A stretch of DNA of 64,000 nt from Amycolatopsis nigrescens CSC17Ta-90 (GCF_000384315.1 NZ_ARVW01000001.1:2241746-2305745); one strand, 5' to 3'. Positions 34,909 through 43,529 are shown, counted from the stretch's first letter. Notes: a model not told the origin generated them from the letters alone. A program made the numbers and translations.

Positions 34909-35796
34909 TTAGGAGTCGCGGTTGCGGCCGGCGCCCTTGGCGAACACGCCGTCCGGGAAGGCGCCCGCGGCGACCGCCTGGCGGCTCAGCGCGCGGCCGA
35001 GGTCGTGCAGCCGCTCCGACTTCTCCTCGCCGAGCACCCGCCACGGGCCGGCGGCCGCCGCGTTCGTCGCGGCCTCGATCTTCGACCGCAGCTCGGTGCC
35101 TTCTTCGGTCAGCTGGTCCTGGTCGTCGAGCAGCCCGTCCGACCGCAGCCCGGCGTAGGCGGCGTTCCACTGCTCGTCGGACCAGCCGCGGCTCTTCTTC
35201 GCGGCCTCCGGCAGGAACTGACGGCCGGTCACGGTGTGCGTGATCAGCGCCTGCAGGCCACCGAGGCCGTGCAGCACCAGTGCCGCGATGTGGCCGTCGC
35301 CGCGGAACTCCCGCAGCAGCGAGATCGCGTGCCAGAGCACCAGGTGCGGCTCGGTCGGCCACGGCACACCGAGGTGTCCGGCGAACAGCGGCCGCCCTTC
35401 CGGTGCGCAGCCGTCCACCGCTGCACGGGCCAGCTCGGCCGCTTCGGCCAGGTCGGCGGAGGCGAGCACCTCGGCCCCGAGCAGTCGCGTGAACACCGCG
35501 TCCACGGACTCGAAGCGGGCCTGCACGACCCGCTCCGGCTCGGCCAGGGTCCACGCCCTCGGGATGTACTTGGCCACCGTCTCGGGGTTGAAGTTGTAGA
35601 ACGTGGCGGCCACCGTCTCCGGCCCGACCGCGCCCATCGGCGCCGAACGTCCGGCGAAGTAGCACATTCGGCCCGGCCGCAGCCCGACGCCGGTCAGCGC
35701 CTGCTCGGTCTCCGGGGCGAAGTAGCTCAGCGAATGCAGCGGGTCGAGCACCCGGTTGCAGCGGTACGAGATGTTGGCGGCCTCGGCGTCGTCCAT
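34909..35796 (-). CDS. SCO6745-family protein
   Basis: 295 residues from the ATG at 35796 (an ATG at 35808 would add four residues). The conserved N-terminus reads NRVLDPLHSLSYFAPE...GLRPGRMCYFAGRSAPMGAVGPETVAATFYNFNP. The later WPTEPHLVLWHAISLLREFRGDGHIAAL and WSDEQWNAAYAGLRSDGLL suggest a C-terminal winged-helix-like part. The family is widespread in actinobacteria and of unknown function. TATGCT lies seven bases before the 35796 ATG, so the mRNA may be leaderless. A palindrome overlaps that -10 region. rnpB ends just upstream on the same strand. Confidence 0.82.
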   Translation of the reverse strand: MDDAEAANISYRCNRVLDPLHSLSYFAPETEQALTGVGLRPGRMCYFAGRSAPMGAVGPETVAATFYNFNPETVAKYIPRAWTLAEPERVVQARFESVDAVFTRLLGAEVLASADLAEAAELARAAVDGCAPEGRPLFAGHLGVPWPTEPHLVLWHAISLLREFRGDGHIAALVLHGLGGLQALITHTVTGRQFLPEAAKKSRGWSDEQWNAAYAGLRSDGLLDDQDQLTEEGTELRSKIEAATNAAAAGPWRVLGEEKSERLHDLGRALSRQAVAAGAFPDGVFAKGAGRNRDS

Positions 35797-35805
35797 GATT
35801 CGGAG

Positions 35806-35821
35806 CATACCGCGCGGTATG
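35806..35821. promoter_or_regulatory. 16-bp perfect palindrome, candidate repressor operator
   Basis: CATACCGCGCGGTATG overlaps the likely -10 (TATGCT) of the SCO6745-family gene and lies 10 bases beyond the rnpB 3' end. The ATACCG/CGGTAT half-sites resemble TetR-family operators. No regulator gene is adjacent. Confidence 0.55.
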
Positions 35822-35831
35822 AATCCGGTTG

Positions 35832-36250
35832 GGGCGGACGAGCTGGCATATAAGCCGGATCCTGTCCCCGCGGTGCCCTCGCGGGCGCCGCGGTGTGCGG
35901 CCATCCATCTAGGCCTGCCGTCGCCGGCAGGCTCCAGCGGCCTACCCGCAGGCATCGGACGGGCCGTCCTCGAGCGCCTGCGCAGACACCGGATATCAAC
36001 CGGCGTCCTCTTGGCCTTGCTCCGGGTGGGGTTTACCGAGCCATCCCGGTCACCCGGGATGCTGGTGGTCTCTTACACCACCGTTTCACCCTTACCCCGC
36101 TCTCGCGTGGCGGTCTGTTCTCTGTGGCACTTTCCCGCGGGTCGCCCCGGGTTGCCGTTAACAACCACCCTGCCCTGTGGAGTCCGGACTTTCCTCGAAA
36201 CCGTGCCGGAATGACACGGCCTCGCGACCGCCCTGCCAGCTCGTCCGCCC
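35832..36250 (-). ncRNA. rnpB: RNase P RNA, bacterial class A
   Basis: Minus strand, about 419 nt. The universally conserved GAGGAAAGTCCGGACTCC lies near the 5' end, ACAGGATCCGGCTTA near the 3' end, and the internal GGGTAAGGGTGAAACGGTG and AGAGACCACCAGC segments are present. The 5' and 3' ends form a perfect 16-bp P1 helix (36235-36250 with 35832-35847). The RNA is the catalytic part of RNase P and matures tRNA 5' ends. The ends are set from the P1 helix and may be off by a few bases. Confidence 0.96.
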
Positions 36251-36254
36251 GACC

Positions 36255-36260
36255 AGCTTA
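36255..36260 (-). promoter_or_regulatory. Likely -10 of rnpB
   Basis: TAAGCT on the minus strand, five bases before the inferred rnpB 5' end. No clear -35 was found at the standard spacing. Confidence 0.4.
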
Positions 36261-36366
36261 GCCGTTCCCATGCGGTGGACGTTCGTTGACCGCCCACTGG
36301 CCCGCTGCTCTACTCGGGGCACTGCCGGCGGCGACCACGACAGCCACACTTTCTGGGAGCCAACAA

Positions 36367-37512
36367 GTGTCCACACAGGATCAAAATATCCCGCACGAAC
36401 CACTGAAATTCGCTTACTGGGTACCAAATGTCAGTGGCGGCCTGGTCACCAGCGACATCGAACAGCGCACCGACTGGGGCTACGAGTACAACCGCGAACT
36501 GGCCGTGCTGGCCGAGAACAGCGGTTTCGAGTACGCCCTTTCCCAGGTGCGCTACACCTCCAGCTACGGCGCCGCCTACCAGCACGAGTCCACCGGGTTC
36601 AGCCTGGCGCTGCTGCTGGCCACCCAGCGGCTGAAGGTGATCGCCGCGATCCACCCCGGGCTGTGGCATCCAGGCGTGCTGGCCAAGTTCATCGCCAGCG
36701 CGGACGTCATCTCCGGCGGCCGCGCCGCGGTGAACGTGGTCAGCGGCTGGTTCAAGGCGGAGTTCACCGGTCTCGGTGAGCAGTGGCTGGAACACGACGA
36801 GCGGTACCGCCGGTCCGAGGAGTTCATCCGGGTGCTCAAGGAGCTCTGGACCGACGACCACGCCGAGTTCGCCGGCGACTTCTACCGGATCCACGACTTC
36901 GACATCAAGCCGAAGCCGCTCGCCGCTGCGGGCAGGCCGCATCCGGAGGTCTTCCAGGGCGGCAACTCGACCGCCGCGCGCAAGCTGGCCGGCCGGGTGT
37001 CCGACTGGTACTTCAGCAACGGCAAGGACTTCGACGGGTTCAGCGAGCAGGTCGCGGAAGTGCGCGGGTACGCGGCGGAGAACGACCACGCGGTGCGGTT
37101 CGGCCTGAACGGCTTCGTCATCGCGCGGGACACCGAGGCCGAGGCGCGCGACGTGCTCCGCGAGATCGTGGACAAGGCGAACGTCGAGGCGGTGGAGGGT
37201 TTCCGCTCGGCCGTGCAGCAGGCCGGGAACTCCACCTCCGACAAGAAGGGCATGTGGGCGGACTCGGAGTTCAAGGACCTGGTGCAGTACAACGACGGTT
37301 TCCGCACCGGGCTGATCGGAACCCCGGAGCAGATCGCGGACCGCGCCATCGAGTACAAGCGGCGCGGGGCGAACCTGCTGCTGCTCGGCTTCCTGCACTA
37401 CCTGGAGGACGTCGAGTACTTCGGCAAGAAGGTGCTGCCGATCATCCGGGAGAAGGAGCTGGAACTCGACCGCAGCGCCGCCACCCCCGAGCCGGTGGGG
37501 AGCAGGGCATGA
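36367..37512 (+). CDS. sfnG: FMN-dependent dimethylsulfone monooxygenase-like (SfnG, luciferase family)
   Basis: 381 residues from the GTG at 36367 (GGGAG upstream). It is a bacterial luciferase-like flavin oxygenase: FAYWVPNVSGGLVTSDIEQRTDWGYEYN at the N-terminus, LLATQRLKVIAAIHPGLWHP, SGGRAAVNVVSGWFKAEF, and PEVFQGGNSTAARKLAGR. These stretches are typical of SfnG, which oxidises dimethyl sulfone to methanesulfinate with FMNH2 during sulfur limitation. The next gene overlaps it by four bases and encodes an SfnC/DszC-like flavoprotein, which supports sulfur scavenging. A reductase partner is not seen here. Confidence 0.85.
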   Translation: MSTQDQNIPHEPLKFAYWVPNVSGGLVTSDIEQRTDWGYEYNRELAVLAENSGFEYALSQVRYTSSYGAAYQHESTGFSLALLLATQRLKVIAAIHPGLWHPGVLAKFIASADVISGGRAAVNVVSGWFKAEFTGLGEQWLEHDERYRRSEEFIRVLKELWTDDHAEFAGDFYRIHDFDIKPKPLAAAGRPHPEVFQGGNSTAARKLAGRVSDWYFSNGKDFDGFSEQVAEVRGYAAENDHAVRFGLNGFVIARDTEAEARDVLREIVDKANVEAVEGFRSAVQQAGNSTSDKKGMWADSEFKDLVQYNDGFRTGLIGTPEQIADRAIEYKRRGANLLLLGFLHYLEDVEYFGKKVLPIIREKELELDRSAATPEPVGSRA

Positions 37513-38696
37513 CCGCGTCCAGGGAGGAATGGCTGGCCCGCGCCAAGGAAGTCGCCGCGAAACTGGCCGTCGACGCGGCCGAGCGGGACCGGGCGAACAA
37601 GACCCCGTACCAGGAGGTCCAGCTGCTCAAGGACGCCGGGCTGGTCACCCTGCTCGGCCCGGCCGAGCACGGCGGCGGCGGGCAGGACTGGGCAACCGCG
37701 TACCGGGTGACCCGCGAGATCGCCCGCGCGGACGGGTCCATCGGCCAGCTGCTCGGCTACCACTACCTGTGGGCGTGGGCCGCGCGGCTGGTCGCCACCG
37801 ACGCGCAGATCGCCGAGGTGGAAGAGCTGTACACCAAGAACAACTTCTTCTTCGGTGGCGCGGTCAACCCGCGTGACTCCGACCTGACCATCACCGAGGA
37901 CGGCGACGAGCTCGTCTACAACGGACACAAGTCCTTCTCCACCGGCAGCAAGGTTTCCGACCTGACCGTGCTGGAGGGCGTGCTGGCCGGCAGCGAGGAG
38001 CACATCTTCGCGATCGTGCCGTCGGACCAGGACGGCATCGTGTTCCACGACGACTGGGACAACATCGGCCAGCGGCTGACCGAATCGGGCAGCGTGACCA
38101 TCTCGGACGTGCGCGTGCCATGGGCCGCCGCGGCGGGCTATGTGGACCGGAAGTTCCAACCGCTGACCTACAACACGCTGAACGTGCCGACCATCCAGCT
38201 GGTGTTCACCAACTTCTACCTCGGGATCGCGCAGGGCGCGCTGGAAACCGCGCTGGCATACACCAAGGACCACACCAGGGCCTGGCCCTACGGCGGGGAC
38301 AACAAGGTCTCCGCCACCGAGGAGTGGTACATCCTGGACGCCTACGGTGATCTGCAGGCCAAGCTCTGGGCGGCCGAGGCGCTGGTGGACAAGGCCGGCG
38401 CCGCGATCTCGCGGGTGCTGCACGCGCCGCGCGAAGAGCTGACGCCGGAGGCACGCGGGGAGGTGGCGGTGCTGGTCGCCGCGGCCAAGCAGCGGATCGT
38501 GGACACCGGCCTGGAGATCGGCACCAGGATCTTCGAGCTGACCGGCGCCAGGGCGAGCGCGTCGAAGCACGGGCTGGACCGGTTCTGGCGGAACCTGCGC
38601 ACCCACTCGCTGCACGACCCGATCGCCTACAAACGCCGCGAAGTCGGCTCCTACGCCCTTCTCGGCGAACTCCCCACCCCCACCTGGTACACCTGA
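37509..38696 (+). CDS. Acyl-CoA-dehydrogenase-family flavin monooxygenase (SfnC/DszC-like)
   Basis: 395 residues; its ATG overlaps the sfnG stop (ATGA). The acyl-CoA dehydrogenase fold is plain: LLKDAGLVTLLGPAEHGGGGQDW, the middle beta domain with GHKSFSTGSKVSD, and the C-terminal helical domain ending RTHSLHDPIAYKRREVGSYALLGE. The R-T-H-S-L-H-D-P ending is typical of DszC/SfnC-type oxygenases, which hydroxylate sulfur compounds using FMNH2, and not of fatty-acid dehydrogenases. With sfnG it forms a two-gene operon for organosulfur use (inference). Confidence 0.85.
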   Translation: MTASREEWLARAKEVAAKLAVDAAERDRANKTPYQEVQLLKDAGLVTLLGPAEHGGGGQDWATAYRVTREIARADGSIGQLLGYHYLWAWAARLVATDAQIAEVEELYTKNNFFFGGAVNPRDSDLTITEDGDELVYNGHKSFSTGSKVSDLTVLEGVLAGSEEHIFAIVPSDQDGIVFHDDWDNIGQRLTESGSVTISDVRVPWAAAAGYVDRKFQPLTYNTLNVPTIQLVFTNFYLGIAQGALETALAYTKDHTRAWPYGGDNKVSATEEWYILDAYGDLQAKLWAAEALVDKAGAAISRVLHAPREELTPEARGEVAVLVAAAKQRIVDTGLEIGTRIFELTGARASASKHGLDRFWRNLRTHSLHDPIAYKRREVGSYALLGELPTPTWYT

Positions 38697-38705
38697 CCCG
38701 CTGTC

Positions 38706-38754
38706 CGTGAAGGGCACCTTGCCTACCTTCAACGTAGGCAAGGTGCCCTTCACG
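38706..38754. repeat. Palindrome family A, copy 3
   Basis: Perfect 21-bp arms (38706-38726 and 38734-38754, core GAAGGGCACCTTGCCTAC), loop CTTCAAC. It lies between convergent genes and is a likely bidirectional terminator. Confidence 0.92.
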
Positions 38755-38772
38755 ACGTTGGGTGAGCGTGCT

Positions 38773-39951
38773 CTAGGACAGGTGCGAGATGTCGTTGACC
38801 AGCCGGACGGACGCGTTGCCGTCCGGGTAGAACTCGACGATCGACAGCGAGGCCAGGTCCAGGTGCAGCCGGAACAGCAGCGACGGCCCGGCGTCAAGGC
38901 CGAGCCGCAACAGCGACTTGATCGGGGTCACGTGGCTGACCACCACCACGGTGCGGCCGGCGTAGGACTCGATCAGCTCGTCGCGCACCCGGCGGACCCG
39001 TTCGTGCACCGCGTCGAAGCTCTCGCCGCCCGGCGCGGGCACCGACGGGTCGCTCAGCCAGGCCCCGTGCAGCGCGGGGTCGCGCTCGGCCGCCTCGGTG
39101 AAGGTGAGCCCCTCCCATTCGCCGAAGTCGGTTTCCAGCAGCCCCGGATGCGTTTCCACCCGGCCGCCCAGCGCGTCGGCGACGGCCTGCGCGGTCTGCT
39201 TCGTCCTGGTCAGCGGGGACGCGATGATCGGCACCACCGCGCCGTCCACGACCAGCCCGTCCATCCGGGCGAACCGCTTCGCCGCGTCGGCCACCTGCTG
39301 CTCGCCGTGCCCGGTCAGCGGCACGTCGCCCCGGCCGGAGTACCGCCTGTCCACCGACATCTCGGTCTGCCCGTGCCGAAGCAGCAGCAGCTTGGTCGGG
39401 GTGCCCTTGGCGCCGGTCCAGCGGGCGGGCGAGCTGCGGTCCTGCCCGTGCGCCCTAGGCGCTGTGAGCTCCGTGGGTTCGGGCACCGGCTTGCCGTCCT
39501 GCGCGTCCATCGCCTCGTTGGCCAGCCGGTCCGCGTGCGAGTTCTGCGCCCGCGGGATCCACTCGTAGCGCACCCGTTGGAAGCCGGACGCCAGCTTCGC
39601 CGCCTCCTGCGCGAGTGGCTGCAGCACCACGTTCTTGATCTTCCAGCGGCCGGACATCTGCTCGACCACCAGCTTCGAGTCCATCCGTACGTCCACAGTG
39701 GACGCTTCGAGCTCGGCGGCCGCGCGCAGCCCGGCGACCAGCCCGGAGTACTCGGCGACGTTGTTCGTGGCGACACCGAGGCCCTCGGCGCGCTCGGCGA
39801 GCAGTTCGCCGGTCGCCGCGTCCTTGACCAACGCGCCGTAGCCGGCCGGGCCGGGGTTGCCGCGCGAACCACCGTCCGCCTCGACGATCACCCGCTCCGG
39901 CCCGACACCGGGCGGCGGCAGCTCGTCCTCGCCGAACAGGCTACTCGTCAC
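38773..39951 (-). CDS. Bifunctional RNase H / acid phosphatase (CobC-like)
   Basis: 392 residues from a GTG at 39951. Residues 20-150 are a type I RNase H: EADGGSRGNPGPAGYGAL, NNVAEYSGLVAGL, RMDSKLVVEQMSG, and SHADRLANEAMD, giving the D-E-D-D active site. Residues 190-390 are a histidine phosphatase (LLLRHGQTEMSVDRRYSGRGDVPLTGHG, VVVVSHVTPI), in mycobacteria linked to alpha-ribazole phosphatase activity. The fusion is an actinobacterial hallmark (Rv2228c type). It is coupled by a four-base overlap to the zinc-ribbon gene and lies in the same block as cobD. Confidence 0.92.
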   Translation of the reverse strand: MTSSLFGEDELPPPGVGPERVIVEADGGSRGNPGPAGYGALVKDAATGELLAERAEGLGVATNNVAEYSGLVAGLRAAAELEASTVDVRMDSKLVVEQMSGRWKIKNVVLQPLAQEAAKLASGFQRVRYEWIPRAQNSHADRLANEAMDAQDGKPVPEPTELTAPRAHGQDRSSPARWTGAKGTPTKLLLLRHGQTEMSVDRRYSGRGDVPLTGHGEQQVADAAKRFARMDGLVVDGAVVPIIASPLTRTKQTAQAVADALGGRVETHPGLLETDFGEWEGLTFTEAAERDPALHGAWLSDPSVPAPGGESFDAVHERVRRVRDELIESYAGRTVVVVSHVTPIKSLLRLGLDAGPSLLFRLHLDLASLSIVEFYPDGNASVRLVNDISHLS

Positions 39952-40685
39952 AGCCCGGACTCCATGGTCCGCACCAGGATCGCCCCGCAGTTCTCGCACT
40001 GGACGACCTCGTCCTCGGCGGCCGCCTTGATCTCGGAGATCGCGTTGCGGTCGATGTCCAGCTGGCAAGCCCCGCAGCGGCGGGCACGCAGCAGCGAGGC
40101 GCCGATGCCGCGCTGGGCGCGGATCCGCTCGTACAGCGAGAGCAGGTCGGCCGGGAACCGCGGCAGCAGGCCGGCCCGGTCGGCGTCGCGGCGGGCCTGG
40201 GTGGTGTCCAGGTCGGCCAGCACCTCGTCCCGGCGGCCCTGCGCGTCGGCCAGCTTCTTCTCCGCGGTGTCCACCTCGGCCGAGGTCCGCTGCGCGTCGA
40301 GGTCGAGCGCCTCGCGGCGTTCCATCAGCTCCAGCAGGTCGTCCTCCAGCGCGGACTGCCGGCGCTGCAGGGTCTGCAGCTCGTGCTCCACGTCGGTCAT
40401 CTGCTTGGCCGACACCGAACCGGACTCGAGCAGCTTGCGGTCCCGGTCCCCGCGGGCCCGCACGGACTCGATCTCCTTTTCCTGCCTGGCGATCTCGCGG
40501 TCCAGGTCCGAGCCGGCGGTCTCCGTGGCGACCAGCGCGTCCCGCCGCTCGCGCAGCACCTTCTCCACGTCCGCGATCTCGGCGAGTTCGGGCAGGGTAC
40601 GGCGGCGGTGGTCGACCCGGGAGAGTTCGGCGTCCACCTTGGCGAGCTCGAGTATCTGACGCTGGACGGCTGGATCTGCCTTCAC
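39948..40685 (-). CDS. Coiled-coil zinc-ribbon protein (CT398/Rv2229c-like)
   Basis: 245 residues, GTG start. Residues 10-180 form a long antiparallel coiled coil rich in Glu, Arg and Leu. The C-terminal C4 zinc ribbon is CGACQLD...CENCGAIL. Proteins of this type may bind nucleic acid or other proteins; the role is not known. The gene sits between Nif3 and RNase H/phosphatase with four-base overlaps on both sides, an arrangement conserved across actinobacteria. Confidence 0.88.
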   Translation of the reverse strand: MKADPAVQRQILELAKVDAELSRVDHRRRTLPELAEIADVEKVLRERRDALVATETAGSDLDREIARQEKEIESVRARGDRDRKLLESGSVSAKQMTDVEHELQTLQRRQSALEDDLLELMERREALDLDAQRTSAEVDTAEKKLADAQGRRDEVLADLDTTQARRDADRAGLLPRFPADLLSLYERIRAQRGIGASLLRARRCGACQLDIDRNAISEIKAAAEDEVVQCENCGAILVRTMESGL

Positions 40686-41512
40686 TGAGCGTTCTCCCTA
40701 TGTTGTTCCGCGCGCAGGGTCCACGGATCGGTGCAAACCGTGGAGACGTGGACATCGACGGTACCCGCTAGCCCGGCCGTGATCACCGCCGAGGCTTGCC
40801 CGCACCACGGCCACTCGCTGGCCCAGTGCGTCACCCCGACCAGCGCGGGCACCTTCGCGCCACCGGCCAGATGCTCCCCGGCGGGGTGGTGCCGGAGATC
40901 GGCAGTGACATACGCGTCCACCCCGGCCTCGGTCGCCGCGCCGAGATAACCGTCCCCGGCACCGCCCGAGACCGCCACTGTCCTAATAGGACGATCCGGA
41001 TCGCCGGCGCCGGACACCCCGGGCACGGTGGCCGGCAGCGCGCGGCCGACCCGCTCGACGAAGGCGGCGAACGGCTCCGCCTCGGCCAGCTCGCCGATGC
41101 GCCCGATGCCGGTCTCGTTGTCCGCCCGCGGGTCCAGCGGCCGCAGCACGCGCAGCCCGAGCGCATCGGCCAGCGCGTCGGAGACCCCCGGCCGTGCCGA
41201 GTCGGCGTTGGTGTGCGCGCAGTACAGCGCGATCCCGGCCCGGATCATCCGGTGCACCAGCGCGCCCTTGACGGTGTCCGCGGGCACCCCGTGCACCCCG
41301 CGCAGCAGCAGCGGGTGGTGCGCCACGATCAGCCGCGCGCCGAGCTCGATCGCCTCGGCCACGGTCTCCTCCACCGGGTCGACGCAGACCAGCACCTTGT
41401 GCACCGGTTCCGCCGGGTCCCCGCAGACCAGCCCGACCGCGTCCCACGACTCGGCCAGCTCGGTCGGGTAGGCGGTCTCCAGCACGTCGATGATCTCCGA
41501 AAGAGCGGGCAT
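40682..41512 (-). CDS. Nif3-like dinuclear metal-centre protein
   Basis: 276 residues. Conserved Nif3 metal-ligand segments are present: VAHHPLLLRG, CAHTNADSARPGVSDALADALGL, VSGGAGDGYL, TADLRHH, and THWASEWPW near the C-terminus. Nif3/GTP cyclohydrolase I type 2 family proteins form hexameric rings with two metal ions per subunit; the physiological reaction is still debated. It is the first gene of a three-gene overlapping operon. It is divergent from the secreted chorismate mutase. Confidence 0.9.
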   Translation of the reverse strand: MPALSEIIDVLETAYPTELAESWDAVGLVCGDPAEPVHKVLVCVDPVEETVAEAIELGARLIVAHHPLLLRGVHGVPADTVKGALVHRMIRAGIALYCAHTNADSARPGVSDALADALGLRVLRPLDPRADNETGIGRIGELAEAEPFAAFVERVGRALPATVPGVSGAGDPDRPIRTVAVSGGAGDGYLGAATEAGVDAYVTADLRHHPAGEHLAGGAKVPALVGVTHWASEWPWCGQASAVITAGLAGTVDVHVSTVCTDPWTLRAEQHRENAQ

Positions 41513-41544
41513 GACCTGGATCCTCGCATGTAGGCTTCCCGGCC

Positions 41545-42126
41545 ATGCGGCTTCGGTCCTCCCTCTCGGTTCTCCTGCTCACGGCCACCGCGGTGGCCGG
41601 TACCGCGCTGCCGGCTTCGGCCGCGCCGGCGGGCAGGTCGCTGCTGCCGCTGGCGGCGTCCTCGGCGGAACGGGTGCGGATCGCGGACAAGGTGGCCGCG
41701 GCCAAGTTCGGCACCACCCAGCCGATCGACGACCCCGCGCGCGAGCAGGTCGTGCTGGCGGACGTGGCGGCGAAGTCGCCAGCACTCGGCCTCGACCCGG
41801 CGGAGACGGTCCGGTTCTTCCGCGACCAGATCGAGGCCAACAAGGTGGTCCAGCGAGGGTTGTACGCGCTCTGGACCGCGCACCCCGAGCAGGCGCCGAC
41901 CGAGCGTCCCGACCTGCCGACCGAGGTCCGCCCGGTGATCGACCGGATCACCGGCGAGCTGCTGGCCGAGCTGTCCGCCACCCGCCAGTCGCGGGCCGGT
42001 CGCACCTGCGCTCCCCGGCTGGTCGTCGCCGACCGGCTCACCGCGCTCCAGCAGCGCCTCGACACCCTGCACCGCCGCGCACTCACCCAATCCCTCCACT
42101 CCACCTGCACCCCGGACGGCAAATAG
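41545..42126 (+). CDS. Secreted chorismate mutase (AroQ gamma type)
   Basis: 193 residues. A Sec signal peptide ends at ALPASA. The mature all-helical domain has the AroQ pattern IADKVAAAKFGTTQPIDDPAREQVVLADVA, then FFRDQIEANKVVQRGLYALW, and a late VVADRLTALQQRL. Two Cys (RTCAP and STCTP) could form the disulfide seen in exported AroQ enzymes such as Rv1885c. It converts chorismate to prephenate, but outside the cytoplasm, where its purpose is unclear. The last codons (GK) and TAG stop come from a family D half-element. Confidence 0.87.
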   Translation: MRLRSSLSVLLLTATAVAGTALPASAAPAGRSLLPLAASSAERVRIADKVAAAKFGTTQPIDDPAREQVVLADVAAKSPALGLDPAETVRFFRDQIEANKVVQRGLYALWTAHPEQAPTERPDLPTEVRPVIDRITGELLAELSATRQSRAGRTCAPRLVVADRLTALQQRLDTLHRRALTQSLHSTCTPDGK

Positions 42127-42142
42127 CCGGCTTTTTGCCCTT
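42118..42142. repeat. Palindrome family D, half copy 2
   Basis: A single arm (GGCAAATAGCCGGCTTTTTG plus CCCTT) with no opposite arm. It contains the chorismate mutase stop codon TAG. It matches the left arm of copy 1 with one difference. Confidence 0.8.
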
Positions 42143-42167
42143 CGGAGCGGTGCGCGACACTGCACCG

Positions 42168-42641
42168 GTGACCGACTCGCCGCTGCACGTCTGCTTCGTC
42201 TGCTCCGGCAACATCTGCCGTTCGCCGATGGCCGCCCTCGTCTTCCGCGAGCACCTCGAACGGGCCGGCCTCGCCGACCGGGTGCGGGTGACCAGCGCCG
42301 GCACCGGTCCGTGGCACGTCGGCGAAGGGGCCGACCCGCGCGCGGCGGCCACACTGCGGGCGCACGGCTACCCGACCGGCCACGTCGCCGCGCAGGTGGA
42401 CGACGAGCACCTCGACGCCGATCTGCTGCTCGCCGCGGACGCCGGGCACCTCCGGCAGCTGCGGGCCAAGCTCGCCGAGCCGGACCGGGTGCGGCTGCTG
42501 CGCGAGTTCGACCCGTCCGCCGGTCCCGGCGCCGAAGTGCCCGATCCGTACTACGGCGAAGGGGACGGATTCACCGAGGTGCTGACGATGATCGAGCGCA
42601 CCGTGCCCGGCCTGCTCGACTGGGTGGGCGAGCAGCGGTGA
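42168..42641 (+). CDS. ptpA: Low-molecular-weight protein-tyrosine phosphatase
   Basis: 157 residues from the GTG at 42168; a GTG at 42150 is possible, and neither has a good ribosome site. The P-loop CSGNICRS (Cys12 to Ser19) and the general acid in PDPYYGEGDGF are intact. It removes phosphate from tyrosine. The mycobacterial relative PtpA is secreted and acts on host proteins; here it may act on cell proteins. Its place before SURF1 fits the mycobacterial ptpA block, though the kinase ptkA is absent. Its stop overlaps the kinase-like gene (GTGA). Confidence 0.92.
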   Translation: MTDSPLHVCFVCSGNICRSPMAALVFREHLERAGLADRVRVTSAGTGPWHVGEGADPRAAATLRAHGYPTGHVAAQVDDEHLDADLLLAADAGHLRQLRAKLAEPDRVRLLREFDPSAGPGAEVPDPYYGEGDGFTEVLTMIERTVPGLLDWVGEQR

Positions 42642-43498
42642 ACGCGGCGGAGGCCGTGCGGCGGCTGCACGGCGGGCCGGTCTCCGGCACCCGACGGACG
42701 GGTGGCTCGATCCACCTCGTCACCTTGGAGGGCGGCGGGGTAGTGGTCGCCAAGCGGAACGACGCCGAGCGGGCCTGCGCCGCCGAAGCCGCCGGGCTGC
42801 GATGGCTCGGCGAGCACCGAGACCTGCCGGTACCCGAGGTGTACGGGCACGACGACGAGTGGATCGTGCTGCAGTACGTGCCGCCAGGGCACGCCACACC
42901 CGAGGCCGCGGCCACTTTCGGCCGCGCACTCGCCGCGCTGCACCTGCGCGGCGCGCCCGCGTTCGGCGCCGCCCCGCCGGACGGGCCGTCGGACGCCTGG
43001 ATGGGACTCGCGCCGATGCGCAACGAGCCCGGCCCCGACTGGCCGTCCTTCTACGCCACCCACCGCATCCAGCCCTACCTGCGTTCCTGCGTCGACCAAG
43101 GGCTGCTCGACACCGGTGACACGGCCGTTTTCGACCAGGTCTGCGAGCGGCTGCCGAAGCTGGCGGGCCCGCCGGAACCACCCGCTCGGCTGCACGGCGA
43201 CCTGTGGAGCGGCAACGTGCACTGGAGCATGGCCGGGCCGGTCTGGCTGATCGACCCGGCCGCGCACGGCGGGCACCGGGAGACCGACCTGGCCATGCTG
43301 CGGCTGTTCGGCACTCCCCTGCTCGACCACATCCTCGGCGCCTACTCCGAAGCGGCCGAAGACGCCGGCGCACCGCTGGCCGGGGGCTGGCCGGACCGGG
43401 TCGGGCTGCACCAGCTGTTCCCGCTGCTGATGCACGCGGCGGTGTTCGGCGGCGGCTACGCGAGGCAGGCGCTGGCCGTGGCACGTGGGGCTCTGTGA
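42638..43498 (+). CDS. Fructosamine kinase-like protein
   Basis: 286 residues, GTG start inside the ptpA stop. The aminoglycoside-phosphotransferase-like fold shows VVVAKRND (ATP Lys), EAAGLRWLGEH, the catalytic loop LHGDLWSGNVHW and metal Asp in LIDPAAHGGHRETDLAML. Relatives phosphorylate ketosamines and so reverse protein glycation. Translational coupling to ptpA suggests the two act in a related repair or modification process (inference). Choline or aminoglycoside kinases are less likely because of the W-S-G-N and G-H-R-E signatures. Confidence 0.87.
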   Translation: MNAAEAVRRLHGGPVSGTRRTGGSIHLVTLEGGGVVVAKRNDAERACAAEAAGLRWLGEHRDLPVPEVYGHDDEWIVLQYVPPGHATPEAAATFGRALAALHLRGAPAFGAAPPDGPSDAWMGLAPMRNEPGPDWPSFYATHRIQPYLRSCVDQGLLDTGDTAVFDQVCERLPKLAGPPEPPARLHGDLWSGNVHWSMAGPVWLIDPAAHGGHRETDLAMLRLFGTPLLDHILGAYSEAAEDAGAPLAGGWPDRVGLHQLFPLLMHAAVFGGGYARQALAVARGAL

Positions 43499-43529
43499 GG
43501 GACGAACCGGGGGCGGCTACCGTTGAGGC

